NCBI GenBank assembly: GCA_019279435.1
Contig: JAAALK010000079.1
Span: 83,942,162 to 84,006,161, forward strand
Direction: 5' to 3'
From: Zizania palustris
Lineage: Eukaryota; Streptophyta; Magnoliopsida; Poales; Poaceae
Length of the DNA stretch: 64,000 nucleotides
Positions 11,429 through 21,952 of the stretch are shown here, piece by piece (the stretch's first letter is position 1; every line of letters begins with the position of its first letter). Below the pieces are notes generated by a model. The model was not told the origin of the DNA. It worked only from the letters and a program-made list of their open reading frames with translations, and ran no database searches. Position numbers and translations under genes: made by a program.

Positions 11429-13572
11429 TGTTGGACTGGAAATGGCGACCAGAGGGGGGGTGAATGGGAGTTTTTAAAATTTCAGACTAAAAATAGCCTT
11501 CTATTTTAGTTCTGTCTTCTACGGAACAGGCTTCAAACACACCCTTCGAAGTTCTGGTTCGGAGGTATTTTACAGCTCCAAAATCAGGCTTCGGAAAGAG
11601 CAAAAGTTCGAAGCCAAGAAGACTTCGCTCCACCCACAACCCCGAAGATTCAGCTCTGCTAAGTCAGTGCAGGCTCCGCACACTGGGTGCCTTCGAGCAG
11701 GCTTCGCACTTCACCCTTCGCAAGAGTGGACTTCCCTCTGAGAACTTTGATCAGCTCTGCTAAGTCAGTGCAGGCTCAGTACACTAGGTGCCTTCGAGCA
11801 GGCTTCGCACTTCACCCTTCGCAAGAACGGACTTCCCTCTGAGAACTTCGATCAAATACTCAGCGCTAGCAACTGGTACTAGGCTTCACACTTTGGAGGT
11901 CTAAACGCACACTGAACACACTTCGCCGAGGACTTTGACAAGGGAAGAAAACGGGCTTCGAACAGTGCTTCGCTAGTAATCAGAGAGGTCTAGCCTCCAG
12001 TTTACACAGAGCGAACAGACACTGAAAAACACACTTCACCCAAACATGCTTCTCACACACCTCTCCAGAAAAGATCCAGAGCACAGACTCAACCCAGAAG
12101 AAGGTGGTGCACAGAGAAATCAAAACATGAAGTGCAACACATGGTACAAGTTCAATCAGTGAAAGAAGAACAGAATCAAAACTTCATTGCATGAACAGGG
12201 AACACAAAATGAACTCACAGGATGAATACAAAGAGTGTGGCGGCTAGCACAGGAGTTCTACAATGGCTGCTCAAAGTGTTGATGTGACCTAGCTAGCCTC
12301 CACTATTTATAGGCACTATTCAGCCCTGTGAATAGACTACTTTACCCCTAGGGTTTACACTATTTTTGTCTCATCAGAACAGGGGGGTACAACTGGTAGT
12401 CTACTTTATTTGGAGGCTTCTTTTGTCAGCTTCGCAGAGGGGACAACACCAGCTTTTGCAGAGCAGACGCTGTCAACCTTTGCAGTTTTGGAGCCTTCTG
12501 AAGCCCCCCTTCGCACGCGAGGGGTGCGGTAGCTTCGGTGAGAAGTCTTGAGACTGACGGCCTTCGCTTCACCGAAGTAAGCCTTCGATATAGTGATGGT
12601 TTTGAGCCGAAGCCGTTAAAGCCCTTGGGCCTTCACACCAACACCTTCGGAGTGGACCACCACAGCTTCGCAGCTACTCCCAGCTCGAACTCCGTCAGCC
12701 CATATACCGAAGCCATGTATGGCCGAAGTACCTCAAGTAAGCCTCACTCCAGAGCCAGCCTCACTCCGGAGCCAGCTTCACTCTGAAGCCCCACCTTCGG
12801 AGTACCACCCTTCAAAGTTCCTCCTTCGTCCAAGGCCTCCGCATGAAGCATTCCATGAGCACTTCGTCGCAGTGTCTCTCCCCGAGCACACTCCTCGACG
12901 ATCCTCACCCGGACCATGCCTTCGATGCACCTCAACTTCTGGGACCTTCGTCGGGTATACCTTTGAGTGCCTCCCTCCGGAGCACACTTCGAACACCTTG
13001 CCTCATTGCTGAGGACTTTGTCCACCATACTTCGAAGTCACTCCATTCGGAGTACCCTTCGAAGTGCCTCACCTCCGAGGACTTCGTCTCGAAGTACCTT
13101 CACCCGGAGCCACACTCCGCACTCACTGCCTTCTCCTGGCGCACCTCGACCCGAGGTCCAACCTCGACCCCTTCGCAGCCTTCGTGACGGAGCTCCCTGC
13201 TCCCCTGGCATCAAGTGTCCCGCTTGACCCAGGTTCACTTGCTATGAACCGTCCGTCACCTCCGAAGTCACCTGCGCACCACAGACAAACAGACAAGTGT
13301 ATCTAGTACCCCGGAGACCTCTCCGGGTAAACAACCTTCGGTACACACTCCAGTGTACCGCCCAAAGTACCGAACCCTTCGGTACAACCCAGTCATCGTG
13401 TACTGTCGAACCCCTCTGATAGGCACACTCCGCTGCAACATCTACAGGAACCAGACCCACCGAACCCTTCGGTGAAACAACCTCCGAACCCCTTCGGAGG
13501 GACCCCTTCGAATCAGAGGGAAAATCTGTCAATCACTCATCACAGACTCCAAAACCAACCCTTGGTTTCTTA
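11429..13572 (-). repeat. Element B 5' LTR (complete)
   Basis: On the + strand it starts TGTTGGACTGG next to the primer binding site and ends at ttggtttctta, where the other copy ends ttctca. It is 2144 bp, long for Copia. The U3 half (about 12312-13572) is GC-rich and dense in TTCGAA, CTTCGGAG and related palindromic words. R and U5 (11429-12300) keep the same bias at lower density and contain a 70-bp imperfect tandem repeat around 11650-11850 (shared words ctgctaagtcagtgcaggct and ctggtgccttcgagcaggc-like). Confidence 0.9.
12303..12312 (-). promoter_or_regulatory. TATA box of element B 5' LTR
   Basis: The minus strand reads CTATAAATAG, a strong plant TATA box. It is placed between the repeat-rich U3 and the R/U5 part of the LTR, as expected for the retrotransposon promoter. 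Confidence 0.75.
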
Positions 13573-14075
13573 ACCTCACATCCCCAAATCTTTAGAAAAG
13601 ACAAACTGAGACACCTCCCAAACCACATCTCATATGGCGTCTTCTCTATTGACTTAGATGAAACTCTATTAATCGTGAAAGCTGCAGTTTCTAGAGTATC
13701 ACCACAAAAGGACAATGGCAGATTAGTGTGACTCATCATGGACCACACCATTTCCAATAAAGTGTGGTTTCTCTGCTCGGACACCCCATTCCATTGAGGC
13801 ATGCCCGGTGGAGTCAGCTGTGGAACAATTCCACACTACTTCAGATGATCACTAAACTCATGACTCAAATATTCACCCCCACAATCTGATTGTAGAAATT
13901 TAATTGTCTTGCCCATATGATTTTGTACCTCATTCTGGAACTCCTTGAACTTTTCGCATGTGTCAACTAAACAAGACTAGCATGTGTCATATGATTCAAA
14001 ATCAAATGACTCCAAAAGTCCATCACTATGGAGCTTCTGTACACGCTTCTCATTTATATGACCCAAACGACAATG
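13573..14075 (-). pseudogene. Element A integrase (fragment)
   Basis: Resumes element A exactly at the right end of B. 13802-13573 reads MPQWNGVSEQRNHTLLEMVWSMM, the PQQNGxxERxN-type motif that carries the integrase glutamate, then YEMWFGRCLSLSFL up to the GCEV word, where the frame runs into the B LTR. 13806-14075 is the degraded integrase core: the homologous stretch in C encodes FLRSDGAGEYLSHEF, here broken by stops. Non-functional. Confidence 0.8.
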
Positions 14076-14560
14076 CTAGACGTAGGTGGGATTAAAATCA
14101 TTGAGTCGTTGTTTCTTAGTACTAATGTTATAAACGTGTGCATCGTCAAGACTCAGAATATACAATCCAATCACTAATGGACAAACACCATAGAGCATGC
14201 CATTCGAAAATATTGAACAACTCTTGTTCTTTATTACGAATTCAAAACCATCTTCCTCTAAACATGAAGAAGAGACAATGTTTCTGCCTAAGGCGGGAAT
14301 AAGATAACAATTATTTAACTCCAAAACTAATCATGACGGTAGCGACAGTGAATAGACGCAGACGGCCAACGCTGCAACCTTTGCACCATTCCCGACGCGG
14401 ATGTCTAGCTCGCGACTTGCACACTTTCTTACTCTACTCAGCCCCTGGAATGATTTGCAAGTATGAATTATTGATCCGTTATTAAATACCCATGAATCAT
14501 TTGGACGAGTAGCAAGATTAATTTCAATAACATTAATACCTGAAGCGGAAGTCCCACTTC
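14076..14560 (-). pseudogene. Element A protease and GAG-pre-integrase region
   Basis: 14324-14076 is the GAG-pre-integrase part (SNGMLYGVCPLV and the ending TKKQ). Upstream on the minus strand, around 14470-14525, the protease active site reads DSWVFNNGSIIHTCK. Element C has DTGS at the same place. So the catalytic aspartate is asparagine here and the protease would be inactive even without the frame breaks. Confidence 0.78.
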
Positions 14561-14573
14561 CCTTCTTGTTTTT

Positions 14574-15164
14574 CTACTCTTCCAAGTATACCTTGCATTT
14601 GCGCTTCCAATGCCTAGGATTGTGGCAATGGTGGCACACATCAAAGTTGGCAGGACCAGACCTAGACTTTCCAGTTGGTTTAGACTTCACACTAGAGATC
14701 ACATATGTAGTCTTAGCCTTCTTCCTCCTCTTCTTGCCCTCATTCTGAACGACCATCACATGGTTTGGAGACTTCCTGATAATTTCCTCAGCAGATTTCA
14801 GCATCCCATGCAACTCAGCTAGCATCTTCTCGAGTCCAACCATGTTATAATTCATGATGAACGACTCAAAGCTCAGTGGGAGCAACTGGAGAATGACATC
14901 GATAGCGAGGTATGGATCTAGTGGAGTGCCTAGTCTCTCTAGAGTCGCTACGCAACCAATCATCTTGATCACGTGAGGGCTCACTAGGCTCCCTTCAGCT
15001 AGCCTACTACAAAACAAGCATTTAGACACATTGTATCTTTCTGCCCTTGCTTGGTCCTGAAACATGCCCTTAAGCCCTACGATCATATCGTAAGCATCAC
15101 GTTCCTCATACTGTTTCTGAAACTGAGAGGACATGTAGGCAAGCATCAGGCAGCTGACTTCCAT
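14574..15164 (-). pseudogene. Element A gag (capsid and zinc knuckle)
   Basis: A 196-codon open piece of Copia gag: MYSSQFQKQYE-type capsid helices, a YDMIVGLKGMF stretch, the LLPLSFESFIMNYNM motif typical of Retrotran_gag/UBN2-like capsids, a basic KKRRKKAK stretch, and the zinc knuckle CHHCHNPRHWKRKC (CX2CX4HX4C) near the C terminus. The start of gag lies further upstream (about 15250) beyond a stop. Of A and C, only A keeps the middle of gag and its knuckle. Confidence 0.83.
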
Positions 15165-16562
15165 GGAATCACTAGCATGCTTCTCATAAGCACACTTATC
15201 TGCTACAGAAGCATCCTCTCCTGGTTCATCAGGGTGAGGTTCCTCTAGAACATAATCCTTTTACTCTTGCTTGAGAATAATTCTCAAGTTTCGATACCAA
15301 TCCATAAGGTTCGTTCCAAACAATTTATCTTATTCAAGAATAGATCGCAAATTAAAAACTAGAGTGCTCTTAACAGTAGATGTAGCAGGTGCCATGATGT
15401 ACAAAAGATTAAATGCGAGGTTTAGCACTATGCAATGTTTATCTTCTATCCAATAAAAGATGTTCCACTATCTAAACTAGTCACTTTATCTCTCATGACT
15501 AATAGTGGCGCAAGATCCATGGTCACACCATCTCCTAGTGAGCTTTGACATCACTGCTAGAAGCTAGTTGACATAGGTAAGCAACTCCTTGCTAATCACT
15601 TCGTATGTGCCTCTTGTCGTTGGAGAAGCATCCAATGCTCGACCCCAACTCCTATGCTCTAAGGCCCAAAACCGTTTTGATAGCCCCGTCAAGTGAACCA
15701 ACACTATGCGTGTAGAAGTCCGACTTCTGCCCCAACTGGTCGAGATAAAAGATAGCACCTTGCTTTGGCAGACCCACTATCGATGAGCATGAACCTTGGT
15801 GGGTGCAGCTATTGGGAAGATCATCAACACTTAATTTTCTGAGGGAAAACTACTCTAGCATCGTAACATCCCTAGCGCACACGAAACATGCTAGAATATA
15901 ATAACAGGAACATAAGAAAGCATCATAGGCAATCATATTAACTATGACAACATGGCCTTCTTCATATGGCGATCTCCATCTCCATGGCTCCCATCATCGA
16001 GTGCGTGCTCCCAGCCTCCATGAAGAGTATTAGTCCATATTGCATAGTCTATGCTAATTAGATGAGCTGAAGCACTGTGGAAACAACATGCAAGTGGCAA
16101 TAAATTTTACATCAGCCTTGGGCTGTAAATAACCATGACACACAAGCCATATTTAATTTACATTCATTGCGTGCATCTCATACATCACATTTATCCAAGG
16201 CAATGCCAGTCACGACATTCTCTGCAAAACAAACTAAGGCGAGCAATCTACAAGTGATTGGATTCTGGATCTGAAAAACCTGGGTCAGCAAGCTCGGTGT
16301 TCAAAATCACGCATGTTGGAACTTCCGATCTGGCATCGGAACTTCCAATCTCTTGGAACTTCCGATCAATATCGAAATACCGCATCGCAATAGTTGCCTT
16401 CTATATCGAATCATTATTCGACATTGGAACATCCAATTAGTATCATAACTTCTGATCAGCCATCAGAACTTCTGATCTGCCATGGACAGAAACAGATCTA
16501 ATCAGTTTTTCCACCATGTATCTCCATACATGAGGGACCCAGACCAAACACTACGCACGTAG
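15165..16562 (-). other. Element A 5' leader, palindrome-rich near the PBS
   Basis: About 1.4 kb between primer binding site and gag. 15480-15990 aligns by eye with 22880-23400 of C (shared ccatggctcc and gggaaaactactctag words). 16310-16490 holds about eight degenerate copies of the palindrome ATCGGAACTTCCGAT that also fills the LTR U3. No conserved ORF. Confidence 0.75.
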
Positions 16563-16575
16563 GCTCTGATACCAC
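16563..16575 (-). other. Primer binding site of element A
   Basis: The minus strand reads GTGGTATCAGAGC, abutting the LTR. It is the classic plant Copia site complementary to initiator methionine tRNA. Confidence 0.88.
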
Positions 16576-17400
16576 TGTTGGGGAAATAGGGGAGCTACTC
16601 TAGCCGACAAATTCAAAATTTCCGCCCTATGGCCCTAGGCTCATGCGCGTGTGAGATCATAGATCGGTACCTTCTAGCACAAGACGCGCTAGGTGCAACA
16701 GAAGAAGATGTTGGAGCAGCACGTCTATCCTCTCGTCGCTTCGTCCTTGCCATCCTTCACCGATACGATCGATGAAGAAGAGGTAGTCGTTCGCATGTAG
16801 ACGTTCACGAGCATCGCTATTGGAGCAATGCCTCCATGGAGTCCACACGTACAGGGATGGAGTACCTCCCATGACAGCGTGCTAGCACCACACGTGAGAG
16901 ACGGGGATCCTTGACCTCAATGTTTGAGATCAAGAAAGGAAGGAGAGAACTCTTGGGTGGCTAGGTCTAATCTAGGCTTATTGCATGACCTAAGACATCC
17001 TCCTCCTCTCCTTATATAGGGCTGAGAGCCCCTGGGTCGTGCTCTTCCTGAAACCCTAAAAACCATAACAGATCCAATCTGTTTGCCCACATCGGAACTT
17101 TCGATCCTAGATCGGACCTTCTAACAGGGTATTTTAGGTCTCCTGATATAGTACGACACACAACAGATCCAATCTGTTATCGCCCACCTCAGAACTTCCG
17201 ATACCATATCGGAACTTCCGATCAATAGAAAAATTTCTCGATTCCAAATCAGAACTTCTAGCTCGTCAGAACTTCTGATACCCTATCAGAACTTCTGTAG
17301 AAACATTTGTTCGCTGTATCGAGACCAGAAAATAACCAGAACTTCCGATACTTACTATCGGAACTTTCGATCCATGAAATTTTCTTGGGCATATCCTTCA
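16576..17400 (-). repeat. Element A 5' LTR (825 bp)
   Basis: On the + strand it begins TGTTGGGGAAATAGGGG and ends atatccttca. The part corresponding to U3 (17030-17400) carries about ten degenerate copies of ATCGGAACTTCCGAT. The LTRs of C are homologous along their length. Confidence 0.9.
17012..17019 (-). promoter_or_regulatory. TATA box of element A LTR
   Basis: The minus strand reads CCTATATAAGG between the palindrome-rich U3 and the R/U5 part. The C LTRs keep a related TATATAAA at 18923-18930 and 24383-24391. Confidence 0.75.
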
Positions 17401-17548
17401 CCAATAACTAGCATTGAACTAAAGTAGGCCGCACATAGGAAAAGGCCAACATATGGTCCATCAATTAGTTACGCCGAAACTAGAAGGGAAAAATACAAAT
17501 TACTACTATGAGCTATAGTTTAAATAACCCCCTAAACTATAATAAGAT
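17401..17548. other. Spacer, nothing recognised
   Basis: About 150 bp of AT-rich DNA between the A LTR end and the inverted leader fragment. The first bases after the LTR are ccaat, which would be the right-hand target duplication of A if its left end had survived. Confidence 0.5.
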
Positions 17549-17975
17549 CGCCATGGGAAGGGCCATATATGTCACATATAATATGATTGTCTGTGGTGCT
17601 TTACTTATGTTCATGTCATACTATTCTTGCATGTTTCGTGTGCAATAGACATTGTTACCTTGCTAGAATAGTTTTCCCTCAGAAAATTAAGTATTGATGC
17701 TCTTTCCAATAGCTGCACCTACCAAGGCTCTCAATTATCGATGGTGGGTCTGCCAAAGCAGGGTATCATATTTTATCTTGACCAGTTAAGGTGGATGTTG
17801 GACAATCACATGCATAGTATTAGTTTGCTTAACAAAGCTATCAAAATGCTTTTGGGCTTTGGGGTATGGAGTTGAGAGTCAGGTATATGATGCCACCCCA
17901 ACGAACAAGAGTCACATATGATGTGATTAGCAAAGTGTTTCTTACCTATGTCACTTATGAAAGATGTCAATCCTT
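17549..17975 (+). mobile_element. Orphan leader fragment of the A/C Copia family, opposite orientation
   Basis: Reverse-complementing 22990-23410 of C gives a close match to this stretch: shared blocks include cttgcatgtttcgtg, ctagaatagttttccctc and gtcacatatgatgtgatta. It is therefore a piece of 5' leader on the + strand, while A and C beside it are on the minus strand. It has no LTR of its own. Confidence 0.75.
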
Positions 17976-18475
17976 GAGTTGTATTGAGTTTTGTTGATTA
18001 ATGACAATAGATGTTGGGATTAACCTTTTTCATGAGTTTGTGTGTTAGGTTAAGTTCTGACATCAAGAAAAAAAGTTGATTGCTCATGAGTTGAGAATCA
18101 ACAATTCATTCTTGGATATAGAAGCTTGTTGAGTATGTAATGGCATATATGATAAATGCAAGCTAAAGTGATGATTGAGAAGAAACTAAGATTCATGAAG
18201 ATCATTTGAGTTATACCATTGATTATATGTTGAAGATCAAGAAAAATATTAATCATGAGGATCAAGTGGACATATTGAAGAGGTTGGATAAGAAGTAGTT
18301 TTCTATGGCAATATGGTGAAGGGTAAGTGATACTCGGCTACGAAGAACCATGCAAAAGTGAAGGGCCAGTGGAGGCTTGGAGCCGAAGGACCAATGCGAT
18401 GGTGAAGAGCGAGTAGAAGCTTTGTGCTGATGAACCAAGTAATATAGTGTGTGGAGTTGGAAACAACACATAGGA
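17976..18475 (+). other. LTR-like sequence, unassigned
   Basis: No gene. The opening (ttgagttgtattgagttttg, then attaatgacaatagatgttggg) resembles the start of SIRE/Maximus-type Copia LTRs as I remember them. Nothing else supports the call, and no primer binding site or polypurine tract is adjacent. Confidence 0.3.
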
Positions 18476-18480
18476 TTAAG
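18476..18480. repeat. Target-site duplication of element C, left copy
   Basis: TTAAG directly before the LTR start TGTTGGGGAA. The same five bases follow the other LTR at 24735-24739. Confidence 0.85.
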
Positions 18481-19188
18481 TGTTGGGGAATGGGGAAGCT
18501 ACGCTAGCCGACAATTTCAAAAATTTCTCCCCAAGCCCAAGAACCATGCACGCGAGGTATCATGAATTGCTACCTTCTAACGTGAGACATGTTAGGGGCA
18601 GCGGAAGAAGATGTTAGGGAAGTGCGTCCTCACTTAACCTCGCCTTGCTCCACCCGTTCCCTAGTGATCCAATCGACGAAGATGATAGTGTCCACGTGGA
18701 GAAGACGATGATCGTCGCTATTCAAGCAATGCCTCCACGGAGTCCACACGTACAAGGATGAGATCAATTTCACATCGGCGTGCTAGCACCGCTCGTGAGA
18801 ACTAGGAGAGATATCAATCTCAACTCTTGAGATCAAGAAAGGGAGAGGAGAGATTCTTGGTTGCTAGGGTTTAGATCTAATCTAAACTACAATTTATATG
18901 ATCTCCAAGACCTCCTCCTCCCTTTATATAGAGCTAGGAGCCTGGGACCAAGTCTAGATTATAAAGCCCAACAGATCCAATCTGATTGCCCGCATCAGAA
19001 CTTCTGATCTTGTATCGGAACATCTGATCTAGACTCTCTATTTCAGTTCTAGAAATTATCGGAACTTCCGATCCATCGGACCTTCCGACGATCCCAAAAC
19101 ATCGGAACTTCTGATCCACCATTGGAACTTCTGACTCATTCAGAAACTAGAAAACACCCCAGGTTTAGCCGTGTCGGAACTTTTCCAA
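18481..19188 (-). repeat. Element C 3' LTR, truncated on its inner side
   Basis: Starts TGTTGGGGAATGGGGAAGC. It carries the GGAACTTCC palindromes at 18985-19185 and a TATA box at 18923-18930. The last roughly 100 bp of the LTR, the polypurine tract and part of the 3' spacer are missing: at cggaacttttccaatcc the sequence jumps into 3' spacer matching 2045 of element A, with a shared ACTT at the joint. Confidence 0.85.
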
Positions 19189-19800
19189 TCCGACTACCTT
19201 GAGGGGCCAGAGACGTCTCTCCCATTATTAGGAGGGGTAAATTCCATCTTGACCACTCACATCCCACGACATGTTTCACAACACACTTAAAACAACCCTT
19301 ATGACTATCCTGTTAAGGAATAGCGTTAGGAAGCATCTAAGTGTGTCTCTACGCATTATAGAATCAAATGACAATCTTAGGTCTGAGGACTCTATAAGTA
19401 TATCATTTGAGATGACAACTGATGACACATTACAATAACAATCCTAGCATTATCTCAAGTGGGTCAATCCAACACCATGTTCTCCAACATGTGTCCACAT
19501 CACTGATTTGACATCTCTATGTCTATGATCTATGAAACGTGATCATCAATCAGCCAGATGTGATAATCTATGTATCATCACTGTCCCACATGATGACAAG
19601 ATCAGGGATGCTTTTTGAACAATATCATTGTAAAACAAATAGTCTCAAATAACAAGTCAGCAACTTATTAATTAAATGTAAACGACATTTATTCAAGGGA
19701 CAAGATAACAATTATCCTCTTACATTAGCATAGACACTACTAAAATCTTCCACATACACATAACTCATTAACACAAGTATATAATACTCATGGAGCTAAG
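19189..19800 (-). other. Element C 3' spacer
   Basis: Aligns with 2050-2640 of A (shared words include gtttcacaacacactt and ttgacatctctatgtctatg). No conserved reading frame. Confidence 0.75.
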
Positions 19801-20888
19801 GTGCGCCTCATGCTTGGGCTGTGGAAGAGGTTTTGTCAACGAATCTGCTATGTTCAAATCCGTGTGCACCTTGCAAATCTTCACATCACCTCTCTATGAT
19901 CTCGTAGATCAGGTGATACCATCGAAATATATGTTTGGACTTCTAGTGTGATCTAGTCTCCTTGGCTTGCGCAATGGCACCACTATTATCACAATAGAGG
20001 TCCACTGGACTAGACGCACTAGGAACAAAACCCAACTCAGAAACAAGCTTTCTGATCCAAACGACTTTCTTCGTAGCTTCAGAAGATGCGATATACTCAA
20101 CTTCCGTTGTAGAATCAACCACCGTATGTTTCTTGGAACTCTTCCAACTCATTGTGCCTCCATTGAGGCAAAACACAAAACTAGACTACGATCGAGAATC
20201 ATCTTTATTTGTCTAAAAGCTAGCATCAGTTTAACCACTTACAATGAGCTCCTCATCACCACTGTAAACTAGGAACATCTCCTCAGTCCTTCTCAAGTAC
20301 TTGAGGATACTTTTACTACAACCCAGTGACTTTCACATGGGTTTGACTGGTATCTGCTCGTAACACTTAGAGCGTATGAAACATCTAGGTTTGTACATAA
20401 CATGGCATACATGATGGACCCGATCACAGAGGCATACATGATCGCACTAATTTTCTCTAGCTCATCAGGTGACGCGGCACACTGAGTCTTACTAAGAGAA
20501 ACACCATGTGACATTGGCAGAAATCCCTTTCTTGGAATTCTCCATGTTGAACCACTTCAAACCCTTGTCAATGTACATACTCTGGCTTAATCCAATTAGC
20601 CGTTTTGATCTATCTCTATAGATATTTATGCCCAACAAGTATGCTTCCTCTGCAAGATCTTTCATAAAAAACAGTTTTCAATGAAGTCTTGATAGCAATC
20701 AACAAAGGAATATCATTTCCGATCAATAATATGTCATCCGCATATAAGACCAGAAATACAAGTGAGATCCCACTAGCCTTCTTGTAAACACAAGGCTCTT
20801 CTTCATTCTTGATGAAGCCAAACCCTTTGACTCTCTCATCAAAACGAAGGTTCCAACTCCGATAAGCTTGGTCAACAACACGTCGCAC
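19801..20888 (-). pseudogene. Element C RT (5'-deleted) and RNase H
   Basis: 20888-20616 has the RT palm end (SWNLRFDERVKGFGF) and the catalytic YADDILLIGND box. 20514-20293 carries KTQCAASPDELEKIS, and 20176-19943 carries RNase H (TTEVEYIASSEATK, DLYCDNSGA). The RT fingers and the first palm part are missing: at about 20874 the sequence jumps from a position matching 3637 of A to one matching 4059, a loss of roughly 420 bp. Several frameshifts also break it. Confidence 0.83.
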
Positions 20889-21952
20889 TGTTCAGTGGTC
20901 AAAAATATGAACCGCTCCGGCACATGACTCACCCTCCTGGACCTTCGTGGGGCTGGTGTATCTACAACAGGCTCCGCAACATCTTTCATATCCTGTTGTG
21001 GTTCAGTGGGATATGGAACACTTTCTAGTGGCTCTCGAACCTCTTCAAGATGCACCATTCTCCCACTAACCCCTTTTGAGAGAAACTCTTTCTCAAGGAA
21101 TACACCATTCAGAGTGATAAACACTTTGCCCTCATCTCTATTATATAAACAATATCCTTTGGTTTCCCTAGGACACCCCACAAAAAACACATGTCAGATT
21201 TAGGAGTTAGCTTGTCAGATGTCAAACGTTTGACATACACCTCACAACCCCAAATGTTTAGAAAAGACAAACTAGGACGCCTCCCAGACCACATCTCATA
21301 TGGTGTCTTCTCTACTGATTTAGATGGAACTCTATTTATCATGAAAGTGGCAGTTTCTAGAGCGAGTCCCTAAAAGGATAATGGAAGATCAGCATGACTC
21401 ATCATAGACTGAACCATGTCCAACAAGGTGCGGTTTCTCTACTCGGACACTCCATTCCACTGGGGCGTGCCGGGTGGAGTCGGCTATGGATCAATCCATA
21501 CTACTTCAGATGATTACTAAACTCATGGCTCAAATATTCACCTGCACCATCAGATCGTAGAAATTTAATTGTCTTTCCCGTATGATTTTGTACTTTATTT
21601 TGGAACTCCTTGAACTTTTCAAAGGACTCCCACTTATGCCTCATCAAGTAGACATAACCATATCTACTAAAGTCATCGGTAAAAGTGATGAACTGATGAA
21701 AACCACCTCTTGCGACATGGCTCATTGGTCCACATACATCAGTATGTACAATGGCCAATAGTTCACTCACCTCTCACTTTGACCGGTGAAAGGCGTCTTT
21801 GTCATTTTTCCAAGTAAGCAAGACTCGCATGTGTCATATGATTCAAAATCAAATGACTCCAAAAGTCCATCACCATGGAGCTTCTGCACTCGCTTCTCAT
21901 TTATATGACCCAAACGACAATGTTAGACATAGGTAGGATTCAAATCATTGAG
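20889..21952 (-). pseudogene. Element C integrase
   Basis: 21770-21501 reads LLAIVHTDVCGPM (first core aspartate), FITFTDDFSRYGYVYLM and FLRSDGAGEYLSHEF (second). 21342-21109 holds the C-terminal part after the glutamate motif: VEKTPYEMWSGRRPSLSFL and GCEVYVKRL. The glutamate motif lies between in a shifted frame with a stop (around 21420-21480). 20889-21108 is the acidic linker before RT. All three catalytic positions can be placed, but the frame is broken. Confidence 0.8.

Larger units (their letters stand above)
4229..13572 (-). mobile_element. Element B: large Copia (SIRE/Maximus-like) nested in A
   Basis: A minus-strand Copia element of about 9.3 kb. It has a complete 5' LTR (11429-13572, 2144 bp), a primer binding site, gag, protease, integrase, RT, RNase H, a polypurine tract and a truncated 3' LTR (about 4231-5176). 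The long LTR, the large gag with a coiled-coil extension and the long 3' spacer suggest the SIRE/Maximus lineage, by recall only. It interrupts A between RT and integrase. Alignment with C shows that about 205 bp of A and about 1.2 kb of the B 3' LTR were lost at the left joint. Confidence 0.85.
1653..17400 (-). mobile_element. Element A: Copia LTR retrotransposon, nested and degenerate
   Basis: A minus-strand Copia element with order gag, protease, integrase, RT, RNase H read from high to low coordinates. Its 5' LTR is 16576-17400 with a primer binding site just inside. Its 3' LTR survives only as 51 bp (1653-1703). It is split by element B (4229-13572). Without B the remaining A sequence is about 6.4 kb. 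Element C at 18481-24734 is a close relative and lets the joints be placed. A 5-bp target duplication cannot be tested because the left end is truncated. Confidence 0.85.

Noticed and set aside
17090..17360. GGAACTTCC repeats as heat-shock elements
   Set aside because: Heat-shock elements need two bases between GAA and TTC. Here there is one, so the pattern does not fit.
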